Origin: Macrostomum hystrix
Lineage: Eukaryota; Platyhelminthes; Macrostomidae
DNA length: 64,000 bases
NCBI GenBank assembly: GCA_950097015.1
Contig: CATNEN010000039.1
Coordinates: 12,192,001-12,256,000 of the forward strand
Reading direction: 5' to 3'
Both the position numbers and the translations under genes were made by a program. Below, one piece after another: positions 1-11,375 of this stretch. The notes under the pieces were generated by a model. The model searched no databases. It was not told where the DNA came from and saw only the letters and a list, made by a program, of their open reading frames with translations. Position 1 is the first letter of the stretch, and each line of letters opens with the position of its first letter.

Positions 1-1
1 C

Positions 2-421
2 ACTTTCGTCATGGCCGTAACGAACGTCTTTACCTGCGCCAAGATTGTATCGATTCAAGCCGCCCGCCTCAGACTGCAGCAGCATCAGTGCCAGCAGAAC
101 CAGTCTGACATCCGCGGCGCCCGCAGCCTGCTGGTGATGACAGCTGTGTACCTGCTGGTCTCGCTGCCCAGAGCTCTTGTGTACTTCGTCTCCTTCTTGA
201 ACTATCGCTATACACTGTGGCTCGACATTGACAACAAAGTTATGCAGCCTCTGCTGCTGTCGCTGGCCAACGTGCTCAACTACCTGTTCTACGCCTACTG
301 CTCGCTGAACTGGCTGATTTGCGGCCTGAGAGTCCACCAGTTTCGCAACGCCTTCAACTACATCGCCGGCCGCATCGGGAAGCGAATCAATTCGTCAGGC
401 GGCACTCGCGAGGAGAACTGA
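2..421 (+). CDS. Rhodopsin-type GPCR, 3' exon only (end of TM5 to C-terminus)
   Basis: This is the last exon of a class A G-protein-coupled receptor, a plasma-membrane receptor that signals through heterotrimeric G proteins. The frame is open to the left edge, so the ATG at 11 is probably internal and the N-terminal five helices lie outside the window. Visible parts are a basic third intracellular loop rich in Gln and Arg, TM6 (SLLVMTAVYLLVSLPRALVY), an extracellular loop, TM7 (PLLLSLANVLNYLFYAYCS) and an amphipathic helix-8-like stretch (VHQFRNAFNYIAGRIGKR). The usual TM7 NPxxY motif is replaced by LNWLI, a variation often seen in invertebrate peptide-receptor-like GPCRs. The ligand cannot be inferred. 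It is convergent with the SLC22 gene. Family is fairly sure; subfamily unknown. Confidence 0.8.
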   Translation, partial: TFVMAVTNVFTCAKIVSIQAARLRLQQHQCQQNQSDIRGARSLLVMTAVYLLVSLPRALVYFVSFLNYRYTLWLDIDNKVMQPLLLSLANVLNYLFYAYCSLNWLICGLRVHQFRNAFNYIAGRIGKRINSSGGTREEN

Positions 422-582
422 CGAGTTTCTCAGAAGTTCCGCTAGATTTGAAACGCAAAAGTTTCGCAAAAACGTAGATTTTATAGAGGCTGTTATTAGC
501 CAAATTTCTCGGTAAAAAGACCTCGCCCAGCGGGCATCGATAGGCCCTCATAGACACATCGGATAATAATTCTAAAATTTAC

Positions 583-588
583 AATAAA
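583..588 (+). terminator. Polyadenylation signal AATAAA for the GPCR transcript
   Basis: An AATAAA hexamer lies about 160 bp after the GPCR stop codon, in AT-rich DNA that suits a short 3' UTR. It is overlapped by a second partial hexamer. Confidence 0.5.
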
Positions 589-682
589 AATAAATCCTAA
601 ATTCTTCGAAAAAATAACAAATATATTTCAAAGGCTAAAGCTGCGAAATTGTTTAAAAAGGCAGAGATTTTTATATTGAAAC

Positions 683-688
683 TTTATT
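683..688 (-). terminator. Polyadenylation signal for the SLC22 transcript (minus strand)
   Basis: TTTATT on the plus strand reads AATAAA on the minus strand, about 320 bp past the SLC22 stop. The two convergent genes would then end about 100 bp apart without overlapping. Confidence 0.4.
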
Positions 689-1010
689 TTCAAACGGAAT
701 AAAATTACAGTTTAGGTACAAAACGGGGCAGAAAACTCATTTACTTTGATTACTGTCCGCGTTCACTAGCTCCAGGTCTCGATTTTTGCGTATGAGCTTG
801 TTTTAGTAGTACATTGTGTGAATTAAAATTGTTTGATAACTTAAAATAATACGCTTGCGAGACATTCAAACATGATAAATTACAACTGATCACAATAGAT
901 CATCTCCATTGACACGATTTGAGTTCAGATTTCTGAAGTGTCGGAGAAAAGTGAAGTAAAGAATTTCATTCAATTTCCTCAGCGCAAAAGTATCGCCATG
1001 GGAGCTCAGG

Positions 1011-4000
1011 TCAGAGCGGTGTGAAGGGTCTCTGGCTGTCCCGCTCGTTACCGAAGGAACCGTAGCGCGGTCGCTGCATCTCGGAGGCGGACAGCTCGTC
1101 AGGCTCTGTGAAGTTGTCAACCACCCGACGCTCTCGCTCCTCGTGCTCCAGGCGCCAGGCGAGTTCGCTGCCGCGAAAGAACTTTTCAGCGTCCTGGACG
1201 GTGTCTGGCAGAGGCATGTCTTTGGTCTCTGGCAGCCACAGCACAATGAAAACTGCCAAGATTGTCATGCCACCAAATAGGACCGCCGGCAGCCATTCGG
1301 CAATGATTGACAGGTAGTTGATTACCGGCGAGATCACGCTGAGGAAGCCGGCCACCACGGCAGCGAGAAAAACACCGTTATTGCGCAACGAGGTGGGAAA
1401 GTTCTCAGCCCCGTAGATGTCCATCGCTGAGTAGGCCGCAGTCAGCAGACACTTTCCTGCCAATCGGTGCAGGGTGACTCACTGTCTGACTCCCTGAGTT
1501 GTTAATTCAACTTTGACCGTTCAGCTTAATACGAGCTAATAATATTATTATCAATAATTGCAGGAGGGCTGCGGGCAATGGCACATCATTTTGGTGACAC
1601 TGGACCCGCAGCCAGCGAGGAGGCAATTCTGCTCATTCTGCTGACTACTGAGCACACACTCACACAGGATGTGTACATCTGCACTGAGTTTCTCGTCATC
1701 AGGCAGTGTACAGTCTCACTGTACCTTGGAAGGTTGACCCTCAATGTCGTAAATTGCACGACAACCCTTAAGCCTTCTCTTTCCGCGGCTGCTCAGAAAA
1801 TAAATATGGCCTCACCGCGGAATCGACCTCAGGGTCCCTGGTGCGAGAGGTGAACGCGTCAGACCGCTCTGTCACTCACCCTGCCCGACAGTTCAGCTTA
1901 CTCACCAATCAGCGCCACGGCAACCTTAATAGCCAAGGTGTAGTGTAACTCCTGCGGTATGAAGGGCACGGCAATGATGGCGGCCCCAGCTAAGATGGCC
2001 ATCACCACAGTCGGCGATCGTCGTCCGATGCGCTCCGAAACCAGCCAGGCGAGGAGGTAGCCTGGAATCTCCAGCAGCCCGCTGACCGCAGTGTTGATGT
2101 ACACATCGCTGATAATGAATGTTGTGTCGATGGTCAAGCCGTAATAGGACAATGAGAAGATCAGCATTACAAATGTGATCGTCAGTGTTTTACGCCGCAT
2201 CACGGGGTAGGTAAACAGTTCTGAGGTGCGTCCTGTTGGAGTCTCTTCCATGATGATCTTCTACAGAAAAGCAAAGCGACATTTCGGCAATGATAAAAAA
2301 CAATTAAACCAGATTTACAGCCGACAGCACAGCCACGCCTACTGGGGGACGTCACACCCAACCCTCAATACCCCAGCTGATGCTGGTACCCACTAAAAAG
2401 CTGGGTGAACTTAAGCAAAGCAGAGTTGAGTGTCTTGATAAAGGACACAAATTTTTCAGTGAAGTCAGAAATCGTGAGTCCGACCGTTAAGTTGTGAGTC
2501 CGATCTCTAATCATTAGGCAACGACCCCATTTGACCTAGATACTTGATCAGCACACTAAAGTTTCTAGTGCGTTAGAGAAATGTGTTGGTGTCAGTCCTA
2601 TTCTACCAATCTCTCGACATAAATTCTCACGTCAAATTTGTTTGTCCTCCAGCGAATGCCATTCCACCTTGCCAGCTTCTCGAAGACCTTGCCAGCCTCC
2701 TTGGTGCGGCCCTTCAGCACCAGCCAGCGGGGCGACTCCGGCACCAGAAAGTAGACGAGGATGTAGTTGGCGCTGAATGCCAGGCTAAACAGCTGGATGG
2801 TGCGCCATTCCTGGAACAGGAAGGCAATCAGGCTGCACATGGAATAGCCGAGGCACCACAGCAGCCAGTAGAGATTGCCCAGCATGGCCCGGTGCTTGGC
2901 GGCCGTGAGCTCCTCGACAAGCAGTAGACCCTGATAGTACACTGGAGATGCTAGGCCTGCAGGTTACAGGTAGACACTTTGCTTATTATTAGGACCCGGA
3001 TATTTAATACCTGATCTAAATATTTTAATTTTAATTATTTTAATTAATACCTGAGCAAAATTAGAACTTTTGAGTTTACAGTCGTGCGGCGAAATTTATA
3101 AAGAATTAGGCGTATGAGACTCAGTGGAGCACTGAGAAAGAAAAATTTAACTTACTTAAAAAGTAATCTAAGACTCAGAGCCACACTGTCTCTTTCTATT
3201 CAAAACTCAAAATTTAATTTAACTCCCTTACCCAGAAACTTCCTGGCTTTGGCACTTCGGGGTTAGTTCGGAGTTCGGTCTCGGGATCTGGGTTCGGGAC
3301 AGGATCGGGTGTAAGCGCCGAATAGCCCGAAATATTTCAATCCTGAACACCACGAAGTTCTTGACTGTCGCATCTATGCATATTAAAAAGAAGCCACTGT
3401 CTTGAGTTGGGCCATAGACAGAAATTCCAAGCACTACGAGCTAATTACCAATAGAAAAATTTACAAATTCCTGCTCGACTTCAGGAAGGCACGAGATTAA
3501 GAATCGCAGCTCAAGTGAACCGATTAGTAACGTTAATTAGAAGATGTGGCAGAGCGTTAAACGCGTTGGCCTCTCGCACCATCTACCTGAGCTCGATTCT
3601 GCGGCGAGACCACAATCATTTGGGGCGCAGCCGCGGAGAGAAGGCTTGGGGGCTTGTCGTGCAATTTGCGACCTTGAGGGTCAACCTCCAAGCCACATTG
3701 AGAGTGTACACTGCATGCCTGACGATGAGAAAGTCATGGCAGATGTACACACCTGTGCGAGCGTGTGCCAGCGTACTGTATCTGTGTGAGTGTGTACTCA
3801 GTAGTCAGCAAAATAGGCAGAATTGCCTCCTCGCTGGCTGCGGGTCTAGTGTCGCTAAATGATGTGCCATTGCCCACAGCCGTCCAAAAAACTTGAATAT
3901 TATTACTACTGTTAGTTACTGGATTTCGTTTCAGTAATTACTGTACCCATTTCACCTATCTGTAAAATGGGTACAGGTAGAACTGTTGGTGGGTCTTGCC

Positions 4001-4632
4001 CCCCCGAGTCCACAGGCTGAACAGCAGTAAGTCTGACCCAACTGGGCTAGGTGTCCATCCTTATCATTCAGCATTACCTGAGGAGCGTTACCTTTGAGAA
4101 ACCGCGCAGCAATCTGCCACTCGACGGTAGGCGTGAAGACCGGCAGCACCGTCGTGACAATGTCCACGCAGCCGCAGATCAATAGGATGGTTCGTCGGCC
4201 GATCCGGTCGCCCAGCGTGGCGAACAGCATCCCGCAGGCGTCACCGAGGAAGTAGACGCTCATCAGGATGGTCGGGAAGATTTTCCGGTCGCACACCAAC
4301 TGGAAGTCCTTCACCATGGTCAGCCGGATGAAGTCGTCCTCGAACTCAAACTCCGTGCAGGCCTCCTCGGTGTAGTTGCCGTCCTGCGTGAGAGCTGTCG
4401 AGAAGTTGCTCGCTTCTGTTAGCCGGCCGATTGAGCACTGGCTGTCGAATTCCTGAGGCTCGTAGCCGCTTGAGTTCTGCTGAGCGCAGCGGAACGGTGA
4501 CACGTGCAGCATCATGGCCAGCAGCTGCAGATCCAGCACGGCCTTCACCGACGTCATCGACAGCGTCAGGAAGATCATCATCTGAGCTCGGCCGAAGCCG
4601 CCAATTTGAGTGAGGATTTTCTCGTACTCCAT
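1011..4632 (-). CDS. SLC22A: SLC22-family organic ion transporter (OCT/OAT/OCTN-like), complete, 4 exons
   Basis: Twelve-helix major facilitator that moves organic cations, anions or carnitine across the plasma membrane. Exons in transcript order are 4632-4092, 2956-2631, 2260-1906 and 1456-1011, all with GT-AG borders. Their lengths sum to 1668 nt (555 residues, the usual family size) and every junction keeps frame. Residue 1 is the ATG at 4632; the non-ATG extension upstream is rejected. Visible landmarks are TM1 (about 17-40), a large extracellular loop with Cys residues and N-glycosylation sites (NSS, NFS, NYT), the TM2-TM3 motif GDRIGRR (141-147), the PESPRWL motif after TM6, and the C-terminal signature LPETKDMPLPDTVQDAE. 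Substrate cannot be told from sequence. Introns 1 and 3 carry SINE copies (3543-3895 and 1560-1882) and intron 2 a second-family SINE. Confidence 0.93.
1560..1882 (-). mobile_element. SINE family 1 (tRNA-derived), near full length, in SLC22 intron 3
   Basis: Reverse-complement copy of the common SINE of this window. The head (A box TGACAGAGCGG, then GCGTTCACCTCTCGCACC, B-box-like GAGGTCGATTCCGCGG) is at the right. The body has the GGTGTG-rich middle and the tail ending in CATTGCCCGCAGCCCTCC next to a TAAT-rich stretch at the left. Confidence 0.85.
2325..2540 (-). mobile_element. SINE family 2 copy in SLC22 intron 2
   Basis: On the minus strand it contains TTTGTGTCCTTTATCAAGAC, TTCACCCAGCT and GTGGGTACCAGCATCAGCTG, then a GGGTTGGG stretch and CCCCCAGT. 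This is the same order as the better-preserved copy at 44865-45130. The tRNA-like head is diverged. Confidence 0.65.
3543..3895 (+). mobile_element. SINE family 1, full length, in SLC22 intron 1
   Basis: Contains the tRNA-like head (GTGGCAGAGCG, CGCACC, GAGCTCGATTCTGCGG), the conserved block GGGGCGCAGCCGCGGAGAGA, the TGTACACTGC middle, the end AATGATGTGCCATTGCCC and a short ATT tail. Confidence 0.88.
3940..4045 (+). mobile_element. SINE family 2, 3' fragment
   Basis: Matches the right half of the 44865-45130 element: an AAATGGGTAC stretch, then GGTGGGTCTTGCCCCCC and GAGTCCACAGGCTGAACAG. The tRNA-like half is missing. It abuts SINE family 1 just upstream. Confidence 0.5.
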
Positions 4633-5151
4633 CGGTCTGAGCAAATTTTCGCTATATAACTGTCAATTAGATCTGACCTGAGCAGTGCAACCTGGAGTAG
4701 CACTTTAAGCACAGGAATTTAAAGCTTGATTATAATAAACTCTGTCTGGGTGACCTTTAACTACATGGCTCGTTAGCCCCCCTGCTATCAGCTGATCTGG
4801 GTCGGGGTGGGCCTACATGGCACCTCCAAGCTAGCAGGTAGAATGATTGCGAGCGTGCCCAACGTATTAGGTGAAGGACGCCCCGAGCTTTCACGCGCTC
4901 GAGTTTTAGTCGCTAAGTTCAAAGTTCTTTTCTTTTCGCTCGATATCAGTTAGGCCTAAATATTTCCAGAAAAAGTTGCTTTCTTGACGAAAAAACACTT
5001 TCACTTCATGCAATACTCATAAATTCCTCATACTCGTAGTTAGTCTAAACTATTTTTAGTAGGTAGCAAAGACTTTTTTCTTCTAGCTCGTATTATTCAA
5101 AATATATTAAGTTTTCTATTTGATAATGGTCAATGCAATATAACACTTGCA
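4633..5151. other. Upstream region of SLC22; no gene seen
   Basis: AT-rich intergenic DNA containing the presumed promoter and 5' UTR of the SLC22 gene on the minus strand. I see no convincing TATA box and no coding potential. Confidence 0.4.
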
Positions 5152-5467
5152 GCTAAACGCGGCGCTAAACGCGGCGCTAAACGCGGCGCTAAACGCGGCG
5201 CTAAACGCGGCGCTAAACGCGGCGCTAAACGCGGCGCTAAACGCGGCGCTAAACGCGGCGCTAAACGCGGCGCTAAACGCGGCGCTAAACGCGGCGCTAA
5301 ACGCGGCGCTAAACGCGGCGCTAAACGCGGCGCTAAACGCGGCGCTAAACGCGGCGCTAAACGCGGCGCTAAACGCGGCGCTAAACGCGGCGCTAAACGC
5401 GGCGCTAAACGCGGCGCTAAACGCGGCGCTAAACGCGGCGCTAAACGCGGCGCTAAACGCGGCGCTA
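5152..5467. repeat. Perfect 12-bp minisatellite (unit GCTAAACGCGGC), about 26 copies
   Basis: The unit repeats without a single substitution until the last copy (GCTAGAC). Each unit holds three CpG dinucleotides. Because 12 is a multiple of 3, both strands stay open in several frames (Leu-Asn-Ala-Ala and Phe-Ser-Ala-Ala repeats), which is not evidence of coding. Confidence 0.97.
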
Positions 5468-7490
5468 GACATCGTGTTAAAATCCATCACCGAAGTATTT
5501 TATTTGAAAAATTAATTCAGCTCTTGAAAGCAGGATTATTGTTCATATTCACATTTTCAATCGATCAATATTGAAATTAGATCACTTTTTATTCCGGTAA
5601 GATCATTTCAGAAATATTTGTCGTACTGTCACTTGGTCTCCATCTTCCTTCCTGTTCTTTCTCCTGGTGCCTCATAGGGATGTCTCTGCATGCTCTAACC
5701 AGAATCTGAATATTTTACACTCAGTTTCGATTGGTCGATGCGCTTAAGCAGAAAAACAAGAGCCAAAAGGAAGTCAAAAGTCATCTTTGATGCGCAGTAG
5801 AATTGACTGTAGGCTCAGAAGAGCCTGTTCAAATATCGGAGGGAACCGAGAAACCAAGCTCAGTGGATCACGGGCAGTCGATTGATCCTCGGTCTGGTTT
5901 TAATTTTTTCCTCCAGCATGATTGGTGATTGGCAGCCTTTGTCCGTCGGACTCACTCCCAACGAGAGGGGAATCGAACAAACGCTGGAGAACACGCGGAC
6001 CATTGTTTAGTCCTCAACTAGTAAGTGGAGACTGAGCAAACTGATTTAGCCTGGCATTAGGCCTAGCAAACCTGGGCTGTTACTCGAGACACGGCTGAGA
6101 AGGGGTGGGCTGACGCACAGGATGTGTGCCGACTGCGGGCGGGGAACCCGACGGCAGCTGGCAGTCCTGTTGTTTCAAAGCAACAGGACTGCCAGCGCCG
6201 AAGTGTAGGCCCATTGCTAAATTCAGTTTGTCTAAGTCCCAAATTTTCAATCAATCTGGCCCGCCAAAGTCGGCAGGCAGGGCGGATGCGAGCAGCGGCA
6301 GTCAGCGACTGTGATGGAGTCGCTGGCGACGAGTAAAAGGCCAGAGCCGAGAGTTAACAGGCGCTCAAACAGCAGCTAATGTTGAGTGAGCGCTGAGCTT
6401 TCGACTCCCTCGCAGCCCCATTAACCATCGGCTTAGCGAGGCAAAACCTACCGGAGAGACATTGGGGTGGGGCAGGGGATTAACGCTGGGAAAACAATTT
6501 CCCCACACAGCAGAGAAGCGGAAGCATTCTTTGTCTTCCAACACGCCCCTTGGTGAGTTCAGGAAGTTTACTCGCCCGGGGGTTGGCGGCATGCCTGTGT
6601 TTTTAAGGCTGGCAGCGGCCTGTCATTGCGGGGATTTGATGAAGGGGCCCGTTGATTGCCGCTTTAGAATAATAGCCAAGGCAGTTTGGACTGCAGGGCG
6701 TCAATTGGACTCATCTTTCAAACTCGAGGGGACCCTCAGTCCCTGGCCTTAGCAACAATCAGCCAACTGAGTCTCTGTTCCATTGTCAACAGAGCGTCAA
6801 TCTTTGTTGTTTCCTTCGACTAAGCTGTCTCCAGGGAAAGGATATGACATAGACAATCATGATGCTCATTGCTTTTTTGCTAATAGAGTTCTCCATTCAT
6901 CAAATGCCAGTCTAATTCACTGCCGACTTCACAAAATATTTCTGACGACCACTAAAAAAAGCAGTCAAACCATTTGTATAAAATAATGTGCTCAATAATA
7001 TCGCATCCTGTTCGATCGCTTGTCCTTGCGAGGGTGTCGGACTGATTGATTGGTTTTTAGAAGATCCGTTGATTGAAAAATCTTTTCATTTAACGTAAAA
7101 ATGATTTCGGACACTGTTCACGGCTCACTGCAGACCAGTAATTAGAATTGCGAGTTGACAAAGGCCCTGGTCTCCCGGGAGGTTGTGGCGAAGATCGAGG
7201 TGTCAAAATTGAGTCCCTTTGACCATATAGCACCGCGCAGAAGTCGCAATTATCAGCGCCCGATGATAGCGAAATATTCCCACTAGTTTAAGTCGTGAAT
7301 TCAGGTGCGCAATCAGGGACATTGCTGTGGGCTACAATTATTCAGTTGTGTCATTTTCTTTTTAACTTGGGGCTATTGCTTGTCCTTACGGGCTCTGAAA
7401 CGTTCTAAAGATCAGCTACTGATACTTCAATAAATCGATCGCCCCTATAGTCCAATTCATCTCCTACTTGAATACGCCACATTTTCAAAT
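5468..7490. other. Intergenic, no gene recognised
   Basis: Only short overlapping ORFs that look random. It contains the perfect hairpin at 6157-6196. No splice-flanked exon resembles a known family. Confidence 0.4.
6157..6196. repeat. Perfect 16-bp inverted repeat with 8-base loop
   Basis: The left arm GCTGGCAGTCCTGTTG is exactly complementary to the right arm CAACAGGACTGCCAGC. The loop is TTTCAAAG. It could form a cruciform or an RNA hairpin. No poly-T follows and no nearby gene explains it. Confidence 0.9.
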
Positions 7491-7496
7491 CCGCGG

Positions 7497-8342
7497 AGGC
7501 TGAGCACTCGAATCCGCTGAGCGCTCAAATCCGCTGCGCACTCAAATCCGCTGAGCACTCCTACTCGCCCCCTACTCGTATCCGCCCCCGACTCAAATCC
7601 GCCACTAACTAACTTAATCCGCCCCTACTCTAACCGCCCCTACTCAAATTATGAAATGGGCGACGCTCACCACTCGCTGCGTCTTCGGACCGCCCCTATT
7701 TAATTCCGAACTCTACTCAGATCCCCCTATTCAAATCCCCCTACTCAAATCCCCCTACTCAAATCCCCCTACTCAAATCCCCCTACTCAAATCCCCCTAC
7801 TCAAATCCCCCTACTCAAATCCCCCTACTCGAATCCCCCTACTCGAATCCCCCTACTCGAATCCCCCTACTCAAATCCCCCTACTCAAATCCCCCTACTC
7901 AAATCCCCCTACTCAAATCCCCCTACTCAAATCCCCCTACTCAAATCCCCTACTCAAATCCCCTATTCAAATCCCCCTACTCAAATCCCCTACTCAAATC
8001 CCCCTACTCAAATCCCCCTACTCAAATCCCCCTACTCAAATCCCCCTACTCAAATCCCCCTACTCGAATCCCCCTACTCAAATCCCCCTACTTAAATCCC
8101 CCTACTCAAATCCCCCTACTCGAATCCCCCTACTCGAATCCCCCTACTCAAATCCCCCTACTCAAATCCCCCTACTCAAATCCCCCTACTCAAATCCCCC
8201 TACTCGAATCCCCCTACTCAAATCCCCCTACTCAAATCCCCCTACTCAAATCCCTCTACTCGAATCCCCCTACTCTAATCCCCCTACTCAAATCCCCCTA
8301 CTCTAATCCCCCTACTCAAATCCCCCTACTCAACTCTCCCTA
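7497..8342. repeat. 14-bp minisatellite (CCCCCTACTCAAAT), degenerate left edge
   Basis: From about 7722 to 8340 the 14-bp unit repeats about 44 times, with CAAAT, CGAAT and CTAAT variants and occasional one-base losses. From 7497 to 7720 are older related units (ACTCAAATCCGC and similar). The 231-residue ORF across it has period 14 residues (3 x 14 bp) and is an artefact of the repeat. Confidence 0.95.
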
Positions 8343-11300
8343 CTAGCATACGTCTCATCGGCCAGATCTACCACCTGATTAGTTATGCTGTAAATAATTA
8401 GACAATCTAATCTACTCATTTTTAGTGACAATGGTCTGGCATTAAACCTCACTGTGTCAACAGCAGTGTCAACTTACTGACTTATAGCTTAAATGAGCAA
8501 AGGAATAAAAGGTGCAGACGAGAGAAAGCAAGGGAAAACTGCCTGGGCAAATCGTGCCTGAGCACAATAAAAGCCGCAGCCTTTAAATTGATAAAAATGA
8601 CAGGTAAATAGCCCACAAACTGACAGCTTTAAAGCTAAAAAGAATAATTTTGATGAATATTTCACCTGTCATTGCTGCTTTAGCTAATTTAGCAAAGCCT
8701 GACAAGAATAGGCCGTCAAGCTGATTGTGTGCATTTTAACTACTTTAACTATAACCAAACTAAGATAGTTTCAAGGTGGGTTTGCAGATCGTGACAACTA
8801 AGCAGTTTTTTTTTCGAGAAAACTGGCACCGGACACACTCGCACGCGCCACACACACACAGGTGGGACCAATAGAGTTTATTTGTTAGTTTTAACTCGGA
8901 ATTGGAATTCGGCGCGCTAACCACTCACGCACACCGGCGTAACTAGAGTCTATAAAAACTATTTAGGGGACTGCTGAATCTTAGTCAAAGGCGGTCTAAT
9001 TAACCGTCCCGTCACCCCCGACACCTTAAGCCGCCCCTAATTGCTCACACCTTTATAAAAGCGACACGCCCACAATATGATAACACACGCCAGAGCGGTG
9101 GAGGTGTTTAATGAGGCTTTAGACTCGGGGGTGGCAAACTTGAATGTTTGCACAATCAGTGGGATGGTAAATAGACTCGCCCGCTGGTTGATAATAGAAT
9201 TATTAAGATAGAATAAAGAAATGCTTTGCGCGTTGCGGCCGCCTGGCTGTTGGAAGCGACCAAGACAAACTGAGCGGGTGACAATGGTCTGTCTGCTTTA
9301 TTCACTCCGAATTTTCGTCCTCTTTGTTTTGGTAGTTTTTGTTTTGAAGTCGAAATGTTTACTCAAGCTTAATGAGGCTGTGTCACCTTGTCTCGCTATA
9401 GCAGCTTTGAGCTGAAGCTAGCGTAGGAAATTTATTTTTCAGTGTCGATTATAATACTAATAGATGTTTTATTATTTAAAGACGAAACATATTTCCATAT
9501 CGTGTAGTGCTTTAGTTTTCATATTGAGAAAATTAATTTTGCAGAGATTACGGATAGAGACATAGAGGCGATGCCACGAACGCAGCTTTCAGCCATAAAA
9601 ATGCTGCAATATGCATATTGTGCTTGGCACAATGCTATAGCTAATGAATGAGAACACTTAATTGCCTGGGCAATATGGCTTTAGCTACCTGCAGCATTTC
9701 CCACCTGTACGCATCAACGCACCCTCATCCCTTATTACGCCGGCAGGCTAATATAATACTTATGCAGTGGAAGCGCACATTAATTATTATCCAATAGAAG
9801 GCCTGTCACTGCTCAGACACCAGCCATCAAGTATCGTGGAGTCATATTCATACTCGCGTTTCGTTAGGCCTAATGGCCAGCTCATTATCATTCCTCAGCA
9901 AAAAAACTGAAATAATCGTCTATCATTAAATTCTCCCACGCAAATCCCCTCTGATAGGCGGGAGACCTGCAGATCAGAGGACTCACAAATTTGATGCTCA
10001 CATCATCAAGTTAATCGTGTAATGAGCCTTGTCTCACGTGGGTGGGGGGCAGTTACCTGCATGGCATTATCGCATCGTCTAAATGGGAATGCTCAAACTT
10101 GGAAATAGGCAATGTAATAGGCAATAGGCAATGTGCATTGGGTGGTGGTACATTTGCCTGCATACAATGGGACAGTTTTCCCTTATTGATTGTTGTCTCA
10201 GTTGACTATATCCAGTATGGATAGAAATTTCAATTAGCTGACACTAATCTACTACCTGTATTTTACTGCTCCACTGGGCATCAGTGCCGTATAAACCTGC
10301 GACCTCGCGACCCTGATGAAATGATGAACGGGGAATTTAGGAAAACCCCAGTGTCTAGAGTAATTTATCCCAATTTCCAACATCGGTGGCTGCGAAAGCA
10401 ATTGAAAATTCTCCCCTCAGTGAGCTACTAAATGAGGGGCTGTATTGAGGCTAATTTCCCCTTCTCAGCGATATTACATCGCGCAGCCTTACTGTTTTTT
10501 TTCACTCCAAATCCTCAAACAGCCACTTTGTTAAAAATCTTTCCTGATTCAACAAGCCAGTGGGCTGTTAAACTGCTACAAATTATAACCAAAATTGCCT
10601 TCCGACTGAGCTAAACTGCATGTAAAAATATATACTGTAGAGGCTTCAATTGTTTTCAAAGCCAACTTTAAACTTTCTTCGTGTGCAGAAATTGGAAATA
10701 GGATTGTTTTCGTTAGCAAAAACTCTCATTGCTTCAAATGAATAAAGAAATGTGAAGGAGAAAAAGGTGGAGAAAGTTGGTGAGGCGTCGGTCAAGTCTG
10801 AGTAGCTGTTTGCTCTGTGCATTGTTCCTTTAGTGGCGTAGATGATTCAATTATGAAATTACACCTTGCCCATGAGTCGGGCCAGATGTACAGCCTGGCA
10901 CAGCTACACCTATTGTGCCGTGCATCCAAAGGCTGCGTACAGCTGTTCAGTCCACGGACCGCTGCCACACTTACCCGAATTTCTACGCCAGAATTCGGCA
11001 GAAAAAGTTATTGTGAAAAAAATAATTCAAAATATCTCAATTTGATAATATTTTAAAAGACTTTTTATGTGCAGCAATTTGTGCACAAGACAAAGCTACG
11101 AACACATGTTTACTAATATTAATAGCGAGTACATTTACATAAATATATTTCGACTTTCTCTTTACAGCTAGTAACGGGTCAGACAAGGAAAGGTTTGGGG
11201 AAAACTTTGTTCAGTTCGATCGAATGACTAGTCTAGCTTTGTTGCTGCAATAAGTTCATCTAACTGGTGCTTCAAGGCCAATCCAGTTGATTCATTGCCA

Positions 11301-11375
11301 TCATGTTTGCTAAGTAACAGGGAGACGCGACAGGCGAGCTTGACAGGCCAGAACGCGGTGTCCACACGGGCGCTG
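8343..11375. other. Intergenic, no gene recognised
   Basis: About 3 kb with scattered short ORFs only, a short CA run near 8855 and a SINE family 2 fragment near 10885-10970. The right end includes the 3' UTR of the EMX gene. I could not pick a convincing polyadenylation hexamer there. Confidence 0.4.
10885..10970 (-). mobile_element. SINE family 2, 3' fragment
   Basis: CATCCAAAGGCTGCGTACAG followed by CTGTTCAGTCCACGGACCG is the reverse complement of the right end of the 44865-45130 element, including the CCACGGAC (CCATGGAC) block. Confidence 0.55.

Noticed and set aside
4633-4644. Start of SLC22 at 4644
   Set aside because: That codon is TTG. The ATG at 4632 gives an N-terminus matching SLC22 proteins.
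7651-8346. 231-residue ORF of Pro, Leu, Ser and Tyr repeats
   Set aside because: It is a frame across the 14-bp minisatellite, with residue period exactly 14 (3 x 14 bp). There is no non-repeat coding part and no splice context.
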